Source of the DNA: CAYQOX01 sp964419335
Lineage (GTDB): Bacteria > Hinthialibacterota > Hinthialibacteria > Hinthialibacterales > Hinthialibacteraceae
Direction: 5' to 3'
Length of the DNA: 46,103 bases
Assembly: GCA_964419335.1 (NCBI GenBank)
Contig: CAYQOX010000036.1
Span: forward strand, 1-46,103
Part shown: positions 7,535-16,193 of the stretch, piece by piece
How positions within the stretch are numbered: position 1 is the stretch's first letter
Layout: every line of letters starts with the position of its first letter
The notes under the pieces: generated by a model
Told to the model about the DNA's origin: nothing
What the model saw: only the letters and a program-made list of their open reading frames with translations
Database searches by the model: none
Made by a program: the position numbers and the translations under genes

Positions 7535-9274
7535 TCAAGTGCCAGATTTGTTTTGGAGTTTGTCGGATTCTTCTTGAAAGAGTTTGTCGATCGTTGCCAG
7601 GCATTGTTCCGGGGGGAGAAGTTGCTTCTCCAGGGTTTTACGTACAACGAACTCGACGTTTCCTTCCTTGAGGGATTTTTCACCGACCACGATGCGATAA
7701 GGAAGGCCGAGGAGATCGGCGTCCTTGAATTTACTGCCAGGGCGTTCATCGCGGTCGTCGAGAAGAACCTCGTATCCTTTTTGACGCAGGGTATCATAGA
7801 GATTCTCAGCCGTAGAAGTGACTTCCTCATTTTTGAGGGAGAGGTTCAAGATGTGAACATGATAAGGAGCGACGGAAACTGGCCAGATGAGGCCGTTATC
7901 ATCCGCGTGTTCTTCGATTACGGCGGCGAGGGTACGGCTAACGCCGATGCCGTAACAGCCCATGATCATGAGTTTACGTTCGCCTTTTTCGTCGGTGAAG
8001 TAGGCGTCGAGGGCTTTGCTGTACTTGGTGCCGAGGATGAAGACATGGCCGACTTCGATGCCGAAGGTAATTTGGAGAGTGTTTTGACCGCATTTAGGGC
8101 AGGTTTCGCCTTCGTCAACGCAGCGGAAGTCACCCCAGCGGTCGACGTGATAGTCGCGATCGAGAACGACGTTTTTGAGGTGGTAGTCGCCTTTGTTTGC
8201 GCCAGTGACACCTTGGGTGATGGTTTTGACGTAATGATCGGCAAGAATTTCTATATGGTTTAAGCCTGCGGGCCCGGCGAAGCCAACGGGGGCGCTGGTA
8301 ACTTGTTGGATCGTTTCTGGATCCGCCATTTGCATGCCGGCGCCAATGACTTTGGCCAGTTTGGCTTCGTTCACAGTATGGTCACCGCGAAGGAGGACGG
8401 CATAGGTTTTATCGTCGGAAACGTAGATCATGGTTTTGATCATTTGTGCGGGGGTGGTATTCAGAAAATCCGCCACTTCTTCCACGGTTTTTAGGTTGGG
8501 TGTATAGACTTCCTCCATGGGAGGAATTTCCCCGCGGGACCCGATTTCGGGGGGAGGGGCGGATTCGGTTAATTCGCGATTAGCGCGATAGCCGCAGGAA
8601 GAGCAAGTGACAACTTCGGCCTCTCCAATGTCGGCGGGGACCATAAATTCATGGGAAAGATGTCCGCCCATGACTCCGGTATCGGCTTCAACTGGGATAT
8701 TGGTCAAGCCGCAGCGGGAGAAGATTTTGGAGTAGGCGTCGTACATAGACTCGTAAGAGCGTTGGGCGCTTTCATCATCCACATCGAAGGAATAGGCGTC
8801 TTTCATGATGAATTCGCGGGCACGAACGATACCGAAGCGTGGACGCACTTCGTCACGGAATTTGGTTTGAATCTGGTATATGTTTTTAGGGAGATCGCGA
8901 TAGGAGCGGATTTCGTTCGCCACGAGTTTTGTGATCACTTCTTCGTGGGTCGGTCCAAGGACGAACATACGATCGGCGCGGTCTTTGAGGCGCATGAGTT
9001 CGGGGCCCATATCATCCCAACGGCCGGAAGTTTGCCATAAGGTATCGGGCTGCAGGGTGGGCATGAGGACTTCGATGGCGCCGGCGCGGTCCATTTCTTC
9101 GCGTACGATTTGTTCGACCTTACGCAGGGCGCGCCAACCAAAGGGCAGGTAGGTGTATAATCCTGCTGCCAATTGGCGAATCAGACCCGCGCGTTGCATC
9201 AGGATGTGGCTTTTGGCTTCGGCTTCTTTGGGTATTTCTCGCAGTGTTGGGAAAAATCCTTGTGATTGTTTCAT
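7535..9274 (-). CDS. proS: Prolyl-tRNA synthetase (bacterial, with editing insertion)
   Basis: 579 residues, typical of bacterial-type ProRS. The N-terminal class II catalytic part has FPTLREIPKEAEAKSH, LPFGWRALRKVEQIVREEM and GPTHEEVIT. The YbaK-like editing insertion (roughly 230-400) contains KTMIYVSDDKTYAVLLRGDH and GFAGPAGL. The second half of the catalytic core has GIEVGHVFILGTKYS and MGCYGIGVSRT. The C-terminal anticodon-binding domain includes DDRDERPGSKFKDADLLG. It charges tRNA-Pro. Its start is 3 nt past the rseP stop, so the two genes are tightly coupled. Confidence 0.97.
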   Translation of the reverse strand: MKQSQGFFPTLREIPKEAEAKSHILMQRAGLIRQLAAGLYTYLPFGWRALRKVEQIVREEMDRAGAIEVLMPTLQPDTLWQTSGRWDDMGPELMRLKDRADRMFVLGPTHEEVITKLVANEIRSYRDLPKNIYQIQTKFRDEVRPRFGIVRAREFIMKDAYSFDVDDESAQRSYESMYDAYSKIFSRCGLTNIPVEADTGVMGGHLSHEFMVPADIGEAEVVTCSSCGYRANRELTESAPPPEIGSRGEIPPMEEVYTPNLKTVEEVADFLNTTPAQMIKTMIYVSDDKTYAVLLRGDHTVNEAKLAKVIGAGMQMADPETIQQVTSAPVGFAGPAGLNHIEILADHYVKTITQGVTGANKGDYHLKNVVLDRDYHVDRWGDFRCVDEGETCPKCGQNTLQITFGIEVGHVFILGTKYSKALDAYFTDEKGERKLMIMGCYGIGVSRTLAAVIEEHADDNGLIWPVSVAPYHVHILNLSLKNEEVTSTAENLYDTLRQKGYEVLLDDRDERPGSKFKDADLLGLPYRIVVGEKSLKEGNVEFVVRKTLEKQLLPPEQCLATIDKLFQEESDKLQNKSGT

Positions 9275-9277
9275 AAG

Positions 9278-11047
9278 CTATCCTGAAAAGAGTCCCGAGA
9301 TCCAAGAAAAGAAGTTGACTCGGCTAAGATCATTGATGATTAAAAAGAGTAATAAGGGGATAACGATAATGGCTCCCACTTTTCCGAACATTTCCATTTG
9401 TCGCATGGTGAGTGGTTTCATGCGTACCATTTCAATGAGGTAGAAAATTACATGGCCACCGTCGAAGGGGGGCAAGGGAAAGAGGTTAATAAGCGCCAAG
9501 TTGGCGGAGAGGAGGGCGATGAAACTGAGAAAGCGTTCCATACCCCAGCGCCCGGTTTCGCCTGACATTTGGAAGATGGCAATTGGCCCCCCTAGGAGTT
9601 TAGGAGAAACGCCGCCGGTGAAGAGTTGCCCTAAGAAATTTAGCATGAACATGAGAATTTCGATGAGTTTGTTCCAACCGGCAATGACGGAACCCACAAC
9701 CCCCATTTTTTTACGGTCGACTTTATAATCAACGCCGATTTGCGCCATTTTATAGGTTTTACCGGTTTTGACGCTGGTTTTGGTGTAAATCGGCTGTTCG
9801 ACAATGTTTGGGGTGATGGTGGCTTGTTTCATCTCATTGTTTGGGGTTAGCCATGTAAGAGAGAGTGGTTCGGCTTCGCCGGTCTCTTGATCGAGGGATT
9901 CATGAACTTTGAGAATCACGTCGACCCAATCGTCAACCGGTTCATTGTTGATCTGGACGATACGGCTATCGACGGGGAGTCCCGCTTTGTCGGCGGGGCT
10001 GCCTTCTTGGACATAGCCGATAATGGGAGAAATTTTTGGGGCCACTCCCAAGGGTTGGACAGTGGGCATGAGGTATTCTTTGAGGGTGACTTCGCTGTCA
10101 AAGGAGATTCCCAAGCGGGCTTGGGGTTTGTAGGGAGTGGCATCTTCAGCAGGGAACACCAGTTCAGGGGTGATTTCGAAAGTTTTGGTGCTGCCATCGA
10201 GTTTCTGGACGGTGATGTTCATGGGGATGGGTTCGTATTCGTCTTCCTCATTTTTTTGGAAGCGATTGGAAATATATTCAGACCATTGGTTGGTGTCTTG
10301 GAAATGTTGGCCATCGATTTGCGTGATGCTATCGCCTGGTTTGATTCCCGCTTCCTCGGCAGGACTGCCGGGGAGTATATTGAGTATGAATAAACCTTCG
10401 CGTGTCTCGGTGGGGACGTTAATAGGAGAGGGTTCTTGCAAATAAGAAGGAATTTCTTTTGTCTTGGTGATTGTCTCCCCTTCACGTTGGATGGTGAGGT
10501 GAAGTTCTTCTTGGTTGATATTCGCTTGGAGAGAGGAAATTTCATCCCAGGAAGAGACCTTTTGGTCATTGATTTGTACGATTTTATCACCGTCTTGGAG
10601 GCCGATTTCCCAACCCCAGGTACCGTAGGGAACATGGCCGACGGTTTGGGTTGCGCGGTAGGGTTGGCCGAAGTAGCCGAAGATGAAAATATAAACCAGG
10701 AGGGCGAGGACAATATTCATGGCTGGACCGGCGACGACGATGAAGATGCGTTTCCAGGGAGCGAGTTGGAGGAATTCCCATTCGGAGCCGGTAAGTTCTT
10801 CTTCGGGGTCCATACCACGAATTTTAACGTATCCACCGAGGGGGAAAGCGCAAAGGCAATATTCGGTTTCGTGCCAAGTGTAGGAAAAGAGAACTTTGCC
10901 AAATCCCACGGCGAAGCGATCGACTTTGGCGCCGCAGAGTTTGGCGACGATGAAGTGTCCCCATTCGTGAAATATGACTGCCAAGCCTAAGACAATGGCG
11001 AAATGAATGATATTGCTAAAGATCGAAAAGAGAGATTCGAGGCTCAT
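9278..11047 (-). CDS. rseP: RIP metalloprotease RseP-like, three PDZ domains
   Basis: 589-residue M50 site-2 protease of the inner membrane. Zinc ligands H27 and H31 with catalytic E28 lie in HEWGH in the first transmembrane helix. The third zinc-ligand region is NLFPLPPFDGGH near residue 529. Between them I see three PDZ-like segments, about 135-200 (WEIGLQDGDKIVQIN), 218-298 (GSPAEEAGIKPGDSI) and 335-415 (GSPADKAGLPVDSRIVQIN). E. coli RseP has about 450 residues and two PDZ domains, so this is an enlarged form. It probably cleaves membrane-anchored regulators. It heads the rseP-proS-ribF operon; rseP near proS is a common bacterial neighbourhood. Confidence 0.92.
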   Translation of the reverse strand: MSLESLFSIFSNIIHFAIVLGLAVIFHEWGHFIVAKLCGAKVDRFAVGFGKVLFSYTWHETEYCLCAFPLGGYVKIRGMDPEEELTGSEWEFLQLAPWKRIFIVVAGPAMNIVLALLVYIFIFGYFGQPYRATQTVGHVPYGTWGWEIGLQDGDKIVQINDQKVSSWDEISSLQANINQEELHLTIQREGETITKTKEIPSYLQEPSPINVPTETREGLFILNILPGSPAEEAGIKPGDSITQIDGQHFQDTNQWSEYISNRFQKNEEDEYEPIPMNITVQKLDGSTKTFEITPELVFPAEDATPYKPQARLGISFDSEVTLKEYLMPTVQPLGVAPKISPIIGYVQEGSPADKAGLPVDSRIVQINNEPVDDWVDVILKVHESLDQETGEAEPLSLTWLTPNNEMKQATITPNIVEQPIYTKTSVKTGKTYKMAQIGVDYKVDRKKMGVVGSVIAGWNKLIEILMFMLNFLGQLFTGGVSPKLLGGPIAIFQMSGETGRWGMERFLSFIALLSANLALINLFPLPPFDGGHVIFYLIEMVRMKPLTMRQMEMFGKVGAIIVIPLLLFLIINDLSRVNFFSWISGLFSG

Positions 11048-11196
11048 AATGTATCTTTCATATAATGGATCGTGGTTTATGGATTTTTTGATGCGAAAGT
11101 TTTGTTTGACCTATAGTTGCGATATTCACATCGGTTACGTTTCTAGTAAGATGAATCATACTTTAGGCATGAGCCCGTGTAATCAAGAAAAATGAA

Positions 11197-12762
11197 ATGA
11201 ACGCGAAGCCTCTTGCCCGAATGACTGTGGTTAAACAATTTAGTTTATGGGTAAAAAGATTGATGTCAAGCATTCAACCTTCCGCTGAAAAACACAAGGA
11301 AATTCATTTTCCGCTTTCACTATGGATTATAGCCAGTTTGGCGCTGATTGTGCGCTTGTTGATGATGGGTTGGAATGAAGGGGAGTATACCGATGGGATT
11401 ATTCAACTGCAGTTATGGGAGAGTTCAGTAGTCTTCTTTCCCCCCGGGTATTCGGCCTTGGTCTGGGGGGTTGATTTCTTGGTGGGTGATTTATTGAGGG
11501 CGGGGCGGTTGGTGTCGATTTTGGCCTCGGTGGGTTCGATCTTTCTAGTGTATCGAATCACTGGGCGTGTGTTTCGCGATGAACGCATCGCTTTGTGGGC
11601 GGCTATTCTATTTCTTCTTTCTCCAATTCCCAATCGGTGGGCATTACGAGTGATGACGGATTCGCTGTTTTGTTTTTTCTTTTTGGTTTGTTGTGACCAG
11701 ATTTTTTGTGAAACAAAAAATCGTGGGTGGCGGCTGCTTGGATGGGCGGGGATTGCGAGTTTGGTGCGCTATCAAGGTTTTTATTTTGTGCCCATTGGTG
11801 TGTTTTTGTTGTATAAAGATCGCTGGAAACCGGGTTCGAGGCGTCAGGTAGGAATGGTGGTGGCTGCGCTGATTCCATGGATTTTACTTATATGGTGGGT
11901 GAGTCTGCGCGGGTTTGGGCATCATGAGCAGTTTGCAGAGAGGGCCTCGATGGGGATGGGGACGACAATCTTGTTGTATTACCTATGGATGGAAAATTTT
12001 GTGTTGTATTGGCCTTGGGCGCTGAGTTATGGCTTATTTGCTTTGAGTTTGGTGGGGTGTTGGAAGATGAGCCAAGGGGAGGAGAAGGGGTTTTTGTATT
12101 TTACGATGATTACCTCCCTTGTTTTTTTGCTGGTGCAGAGCGCTTTTCTTTCGTTTCAATACCGCTATTTTTTGCCGCTAACGCCGTTGTGGTGTATTTT
12201 AGCGGCGCGTGGATGGATGAAGATCGAGGAGGGAATTACTTTCGAATGGTTTCGTAAAGGCATCCAGACGTTTGTGTTGGCCAATTTAATATTTATGACT
12301 GCGGGAGTGATGATCTTGCAGCGTGATACGTTTGGGGCTCTTGCCCAATCGGCGAAGGCGCTGCAAACCATAGGACGAGGAAGCCGGGTGTTGTCTGATG
12401 AGGTTTATCGGCAAGGGGTTTATAATGTAAAAATGAAGTTTTGGTCAGGGCGGGATATGGAATTGTATCAGGAGACGGAGCCCCGTGTCGGAGATATTGT
12501 GGTGTTGCATAATACCTATTCGAATTTGCAAGAAGAGCAAAAGCGTTTGAGTGAACGCTTTTCGATCAAAGTGCTAGGGCGATGGACTTATTACGAAGAG
12601 GAGGGGGGATACAATACGATTCCCTTGCTTCCTGATATTATGGTGCGCCCGAAAGATCCACCTCAAACCAGTAATCCTTCCTGCATGGCCTTTCGGTTTC
12701 TATCGCAAGGATATTATTCTGTGGTGCTACGTTTGGAAGAGAAACGGGAAACCTCTTCATGA
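11197..12762 (+). CDS. GT39/ArnT-like membrane glycosyltransferase
   Basis: 521-residue polytopic membrane protein of the PMT/ArnT (GT-C) type. After a cytoplasmic N-terminus of about 45 residues, the first membrane helix leads to an acidic loop GEYTDG, where GT-C enzymes keep their catalytic acidic residue. Next come FFPPGYSALVW and about ten hydrophobic helices, with a soluble C-terminal tail (about 410-521). Family members move a sugar from a polyprenyl-phosphate donor onto lipid or protein at the periplasmic face. Its stop overlaps the next start by 4 nt (ATGA), so it is coupled to the SGNH gene. The earliest ATG is used; a downstream start within the first 25 codons is possible. Confidence 0.78.
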   Translation: MNAKPLARMTVVKQFSLWVKRLMSSIQPSAEKHKEIHFPLSLWIIASLALIVRLLMMGWNEGEYTDGIIQLQLWESSVVFFPPGYSALVWGVDFLVGDLLRAGRLVSILASVGSIFLVYRITGRVFRDERIALWAAILFLLSPIPNRWALRVMTDSLFCFFFLVCCDQIFCETKNRGWRLLGWAGIASLVRYQGFYFVPIGVFLLYKDRWKPGSRRQVGMVVAALIPWILLIWWVSLRGFGHHEQFAERASMGMGTTILLYYLWMENFVLYWPWALSYGLFALSLVGCWKMSQGEEKGFLYFTMITSLVFLLVQSAFLSFQYRYFLPLTPLWCILAARGWMKIEEGITFEWFRKGIQTFVLANLIFMTAGVMILQRDTFGALAQSAKALQTIGRGSRVLSDEVYRQGVYNVKMKFWSGRDMELYQETEPRVGDIVVLHNTYSNLQEEQKRLSERFSIKVLGRWTYYEEEGGYNTIPLLPDIMVRPKDPPQTSNPSCMAFRFLSQGYYSVVLRLEEKRETSS

Positions 12763-14033
12763 GTAATACGTCGAGAATGCATACCTATTGGAGACGTTGG
12801 GGCGCCAATCTGTTATTGCTCTTGAGCTCGATTTTGGTGGGATTGTTGTTGGTGGAGGGATTGCTGCGTGTGTTGGGGTTAACCAGCCGGGAAATTGTAT
12901 TGAGCCGGGGAATGCAGATCGATGAGGATTGCGGTTTCGTACTGCGTCCGGGAGCGCAGTTGAATGCGATTCCGGGAGTGATGCCGGTGGTACGGATTAA
13001 TAGTTTGGGACTGCGGGATCAGGAGTATTCAGAGAAGAAGCCGCCGCAGACGGTCCGCATTTTGGCCCTGGGGGATTCGTTTACCTATGGGCGGGTGCAT
13101 TATGAGTACAACTTTTTGACTTTGCTGGAAGAGCGTTTGGATCAGCATTGGCCGGAATGGAGGGTGGAAATTCTCAATGCCGGGGTGCCGGCCTATCAGC
13201 CGGTGAATGAACTTCATTATTTGAAGAAATATGGATTTAGATTGGAACCGGATTTGGTGTTATTAAACTTTTATGTGGGCAATGATTTGTTTAGCAATGA
13301 GAAGGAGCCGACGGATTTGCATCCCGAAGCTCCGATCCATGATGAGTTGGAAACGGTTGAGACATTGCCCCTGTATTCCTTGTTGCGGTGGTCGGAATTG
13401 TATTGGACGGTGTTGAATTTCTATGCGCGTTATCAGGTGTTGGAGGAGATTAATCAGAGAGTGCCCGAGTTGGATCCCTCGCAAATGGAAGACCCGCGGC
13501 GCATTCATCCTGACTTTTGGATGATGGATGAAGAACAATATGGTGAAGAGTTAAAGCAGCAAATGAGGCTGTATTTTTCTTCAGAACGACGAAATGATTG
13601 GGATCGAGAGAATTTTGTTACCACGGTGGCGGTGATTCAGGAAATGGCCGAGATGTGCCGGGAGCGCGGGGTGGATTTTGCGGTGGTATTGATTCCCTCT
13701 GAGGTGCAGGTGGATGAGAAGGTACGCGAGTTGTTTCAGGAGGCGATCGAGGAAGAAATTCCCGTGAGTACCTTCGACTTCGAGCAGCCGCAAAAGACGT
13801 TGGTGCAACAGTTGAATGAAACCGGGATTCATTGTCTTGATCTTCTTCCGGCTTTTTCTCGGCAGGGTAAGGAAAAGCGATTGTATTTATTGCGGGATAC
13901 CCATTGGAATGAGGAAGGCAATGCCTTGGCGGCGGAGAAGTTGTTTTCACCAATTGGGGGATGGATCGAAGAATGGATCAAGCAGCAGGAGGCGAATGAG
14001 GTGAAGAATATGGGAAATGGGGAGAAACCGTAA
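12759..14033 (+). CDS. SGNH/GDSL-family hydrolase or O-acyltransferase-like protein, membrane anchored
   Basis: 424 residues. A single N-terminal membrane helix (about 15-36) anchors an extracytoplasmic SGNH domain. Block I is LALGDSFTYG with the nucleophile Ser near residue 107, block III is YVGNDLF (GxND), and block V is RDTHWNEEGN (Asp-x-x-His) near residue 381. This DTHWN form with a membrane anchor resembles AlgX/AlgJ-like polysaccharide O-acetylation enzymes. Overlapping ends with both neighbours (4 nt upstream, 1 nt downstream) place it in a three-gene glycan operon. The fold call is firm; the acetylation role is inference from context. Confidence 0.82.
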   Translation: MSNTSRMHTYWRRWGANLLLLLSSILVGLLLVEGLLRVLGLTSREIVLSRGMQIDEDCGFVLRPGAQLNAIPGVMPVVRINSLGLRDQEYSEKKPPQTVRILALGDSFTYGRVHYEYNFLTLLEERLDQHWPEWRVEILNAGVPAYQPVNELHYLKKYGFRLEPDLVLLNFYVGNDLFSNEKEPTDLHPEAPIHDELETVETLPLYSLLRWSELYWTVLNFYARYQVLEEINQRVPELDPSQMEDPRRIHPDFWMMDEEQYGEELKQQMRLYFSSERRNDWDRENFVTTVAVIQEMAEMCRERGVDFAVVLIPSEVQVDEKVRELFQEAIEEEIPVSTFDFEQPQKTLVQQLNETGIHCLDLLPAFSRQGKEKRLYLLRDTHWNEEGNALAAEKLFSPIGGWIEEWIKQQEANEVKNMGNGEKP

Positions 14034-15115
14034 TGCGTATTGCTTATATTGGGGATGGGGGATCGATCCATAATCACTTTATGGTGGATTGGTTTCGGCA
14101 GCGGGGGCATGAAGTGCTCTTTTTGACAGACCAGCCTGATGAGGCGATTCAGTGTGAGATGGTGCAGGTGGCACCAAGCCCGGGCGGGGGACCCTGGAGG
14201 CATATCAAAGCGATTATTAACACGCGAAAGGCTTTGCGGGAGTGGAAGCCAGATATTGTGCATGCGCATAATATCACCGGGTATGGCTATTGGGCGGCCT
14301 GCACAGGGTTTTCTCCATTCATGATGACCTCTTGGGGGTCGGATTTATTGGTGTATCCGCAACAGAACCCGTTGGTACGGTGGGCGGTGGAGTTTTCTTT
14401 GCGGAAAGCGGATTGGGTTACGGCCGATGCGGAGTCGTTGTGTGAGGCGGCGCGAGAGATCGTGGGAGATAAGATCGAGGTTCGGTTGTTGCAATGGGGG
14501 GTGGATCCCAGTCAGTTTGATCAATCTTTGGGGGAGCAAGCGTTATTGCAATGGCGTGGGGATGCGGAGGTGGTTTTTATCAGCAATCGGCGGTTGCGGC
14601 CTATTTATAATATTGATGTTATTTTACGTGCATTTGCTCAGGCTTTGCCTCGGATGCCGAAGGTGAGACTGTTGGTTGTGGGGGATGATACTGAGCGGGG
14701 GAAGTTGGAAGCATTGAGTCGTGAATTGGGGATTCATGAGCATACGGTGTTTGTGGGATGGTTACCCCAGGAAGAACTGCACATGGCTTTATTGGCTTCC
14801 GATGTCTATGTGTCGGTTCCCTCGAGTGATAGCACGGCGCTTTCGTTGTTAGAAGCCTTCGCAGCACGTTTGCCGGTGATTGTGGCCGATCTTCCTGCCA
14901 GCCGGGAGTGGGTGCAGGCGGGAGGAAATGGTTTGTTGGTACCTCCCGGAGAGGTTGAAGCGTTGGCTGGGGCGATGCGGGAACTGGCCGGGTCCCAAGA
15001 GAAGCGGCGTTTATGGGGAGAAATCAATCGTGGGATTGTGGAGGAGCGGGGCAATCGCGAGAAGGAAATGAGGAAGTTGGAGCAATGGTATGTTGAATTA
15101 TGTCAACATGGGTAA
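14033..15115 (+). CDS. GT4-type glycosyltransferase
   Basis: 360 residues with the GT-B fold. The N-terminal domain opens with MRIAYIGDGGSIHNHFMVDWF, and PDIVHAHNITGYG is the typical acceptor-side segment. In the C-terminal domain, SNRRLRPIYNIDVILRAF and VVGDDTERGKLE precede VGWLPQEELHMALLASDVYVSVPSSDSTALSLLEAFA, which holds the GT4 nucleotide-sugar-binding EX7E-like region. It probably adds a sugar to a lipid-linked glycan in the cytoplasm. Its ATG overlaps the preceding stop by one base (TAATG). No partner follows closely: 124 nt separate it from the coiled-coil gene. Confidence 0.88.
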   Translation: MRIAYIGDGGSIHNHFMVDWFRQRGHEVLFLTDQPDEAIQCEMVQVAPSPGGGPWRHIKAIINTRKALREWKPDIVHAHNITGYGYWAACTGFSPFMMTSWGSDLLVYPQQNPLVRWAVEFSLRKADWVTADAESLCEAAREIVGDKIEVRLLQWGVDPSQFDQSLGEQALLQWRGDAEVVFISNRRLRPIYNIDVILRAFAQALPRMPKVRLLVVGDDTERGKLEALSRELGIHEHTVFVGWLPQEELHMALLASDVYVSVPSSDSTALSLLEAFAARLPVIVADLPASREWVQAGGNGLLVPPGEVEALAGAMRELAGSQEKRRLWGEINRGIVEERGNREKEMRKLEQWYVELCQHG

Positions 15116-15131
15116 TTCGATGATTCTTTTC

Positions 15132-15161
15132 TTGACAGTGTGTTCTTTGTTATGAGAGTAT
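15132..15161 (+). promoter_or_regulatory. Possible promoter of the coiled-coil gene
   Basis: A perfect TTGACA (15132-15137) is followed after 18 nt by GAGTAT (15156-15161), a weak -10. It is the only good -35 in the gap before the gene at 15240. Confidence 0.35.
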
Positions 15162-15239
15162 CAATCGTATTCAAAGAGAGGTTTTTTTATTTGTAGACCA
15201 AGAATTTTTCTATAGAAAGAACGAAGTTAAAAAAATGTG

Positions 15240-16187
15240 ATGGATGACTATCAAAACGCTGCGAATGAATTAAAAGAGATGATCATCGAGGGTTATCTCA
15301 AGAAGCATCCCGAGGTGAAACGATCGGAACTAGTGACCAAGTTGGTGAATGGGAAGATCGTAGTGGGGACGATTGGTGAAATTTTTGGAAAAATGGCGCA
15401 GCGGAAAGACTTGCAAGATTTGGAAGAACGCAAGAAGAGGAAACTTTTGGGAGAAGTGACGAAGAGTGGGGATGAGCGGCATGAGAAAATTTTAACGTCA
15501 TTACGGAGTTCTTTACAATATATTCATTGGCTGGCCACTTCTTGCAATACAGGCTTTTCGAAGCAGGAGCAAGAAGAGAATATCCATTATCTCAAGAAGC
15601 AGAAACAACTGGGGGCGGATCGTGCGATTGGTGTCTATCAAGCCAAAATGAAGATTTTGGAAGCGATGCGTCAGGCTTCGACGAAGACCAAATCTCTGGT
15701 ACAAACCCTGACGTTTGAGTATTTAGAAGCGGTTCGGGATCAATTAAAAGTACAAGCCAATAGTTATAAACGGGAAGTCCAATTAGGCGATCATTTTTCG
15801 AATACTTCCAAACAATTTATTCAAAGTGCATTTTCGCGGATTCGTACGAAAATGCAAGAGAATGCAATGCTCGCGTTGAAGGGGGCGGTCGAAATCCTGA
15901 AAAAAGATGGGATAAATGTGGGGGATTTGAATTCCAATCAGGATATACAAAAGTTAAATCAGGCGCTGTTGGAGTTAGAAGAACGACTGGAAACAAGAAG
16001 ACATGAGTTTAAAACTTTGCATGAGATTGTAACCTATCTGGATGAAGTGATTAAAAAATTGAAAGCGGAAATGGGAGAGACAGAGGGCGAGGAGAGTACC
16101 GAGTCTGAAGCCAAGAAAGACACGCAGACTTATCGACGGATGGCGTATACCTCAAAGAATAAGCGGTATAAGAAGCGAGGAGAATAA
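15240..16187 (+). CDS. Hypothetical charged coiled-coil protein
   Basis: About 315 residues with no recognised domain. It is rich in Lys and Glu, with long predicted helices (for example LQDLEERKKRKLLGEV, ALLELEERLETRRHEF and YLDEVIKKLKAEMGE) and a basic tail ending in KNKRYKKRGE. There is no signal peptide or membrane helix, so it should be cytoplasmic. A GTG directly before the ATG (15237) is an equally possible start. No clear ribosome binding site is visible. It converges on the membrane-TPR gene with only 6 nt between stops and no hairpin. Function unknown. Confidence 0.75.
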   Translation: MDDYQNAANELKEMIIEGYLKKHPEVKRSELVTKLVNGKIVVGTIGEIFGKMAQRKDLQDLEERKKRKLLGEVTKSGDERHEKILTSLRSSLQYIHWLATSCNTGFSKQEQEENIHYLKKQKQLGADRAIGVYQAKMKILEAMRQASTKTKSLVQTLTFEYLEAVRDQLKVQANSYKREVQLGDHFSNTSKQFIQSAFSRIRTKMQENAMLALKGAVEILKKDGINVGDLNSNQDIQKLNQALLELEERLETRRHEFKTLHEIVTYLDEVIKKLKAEMGETEGEESTESEAKKDTQTYRRMAYTSKNKRYKKRGE

Positions 16188-16193
16188 GAACCT

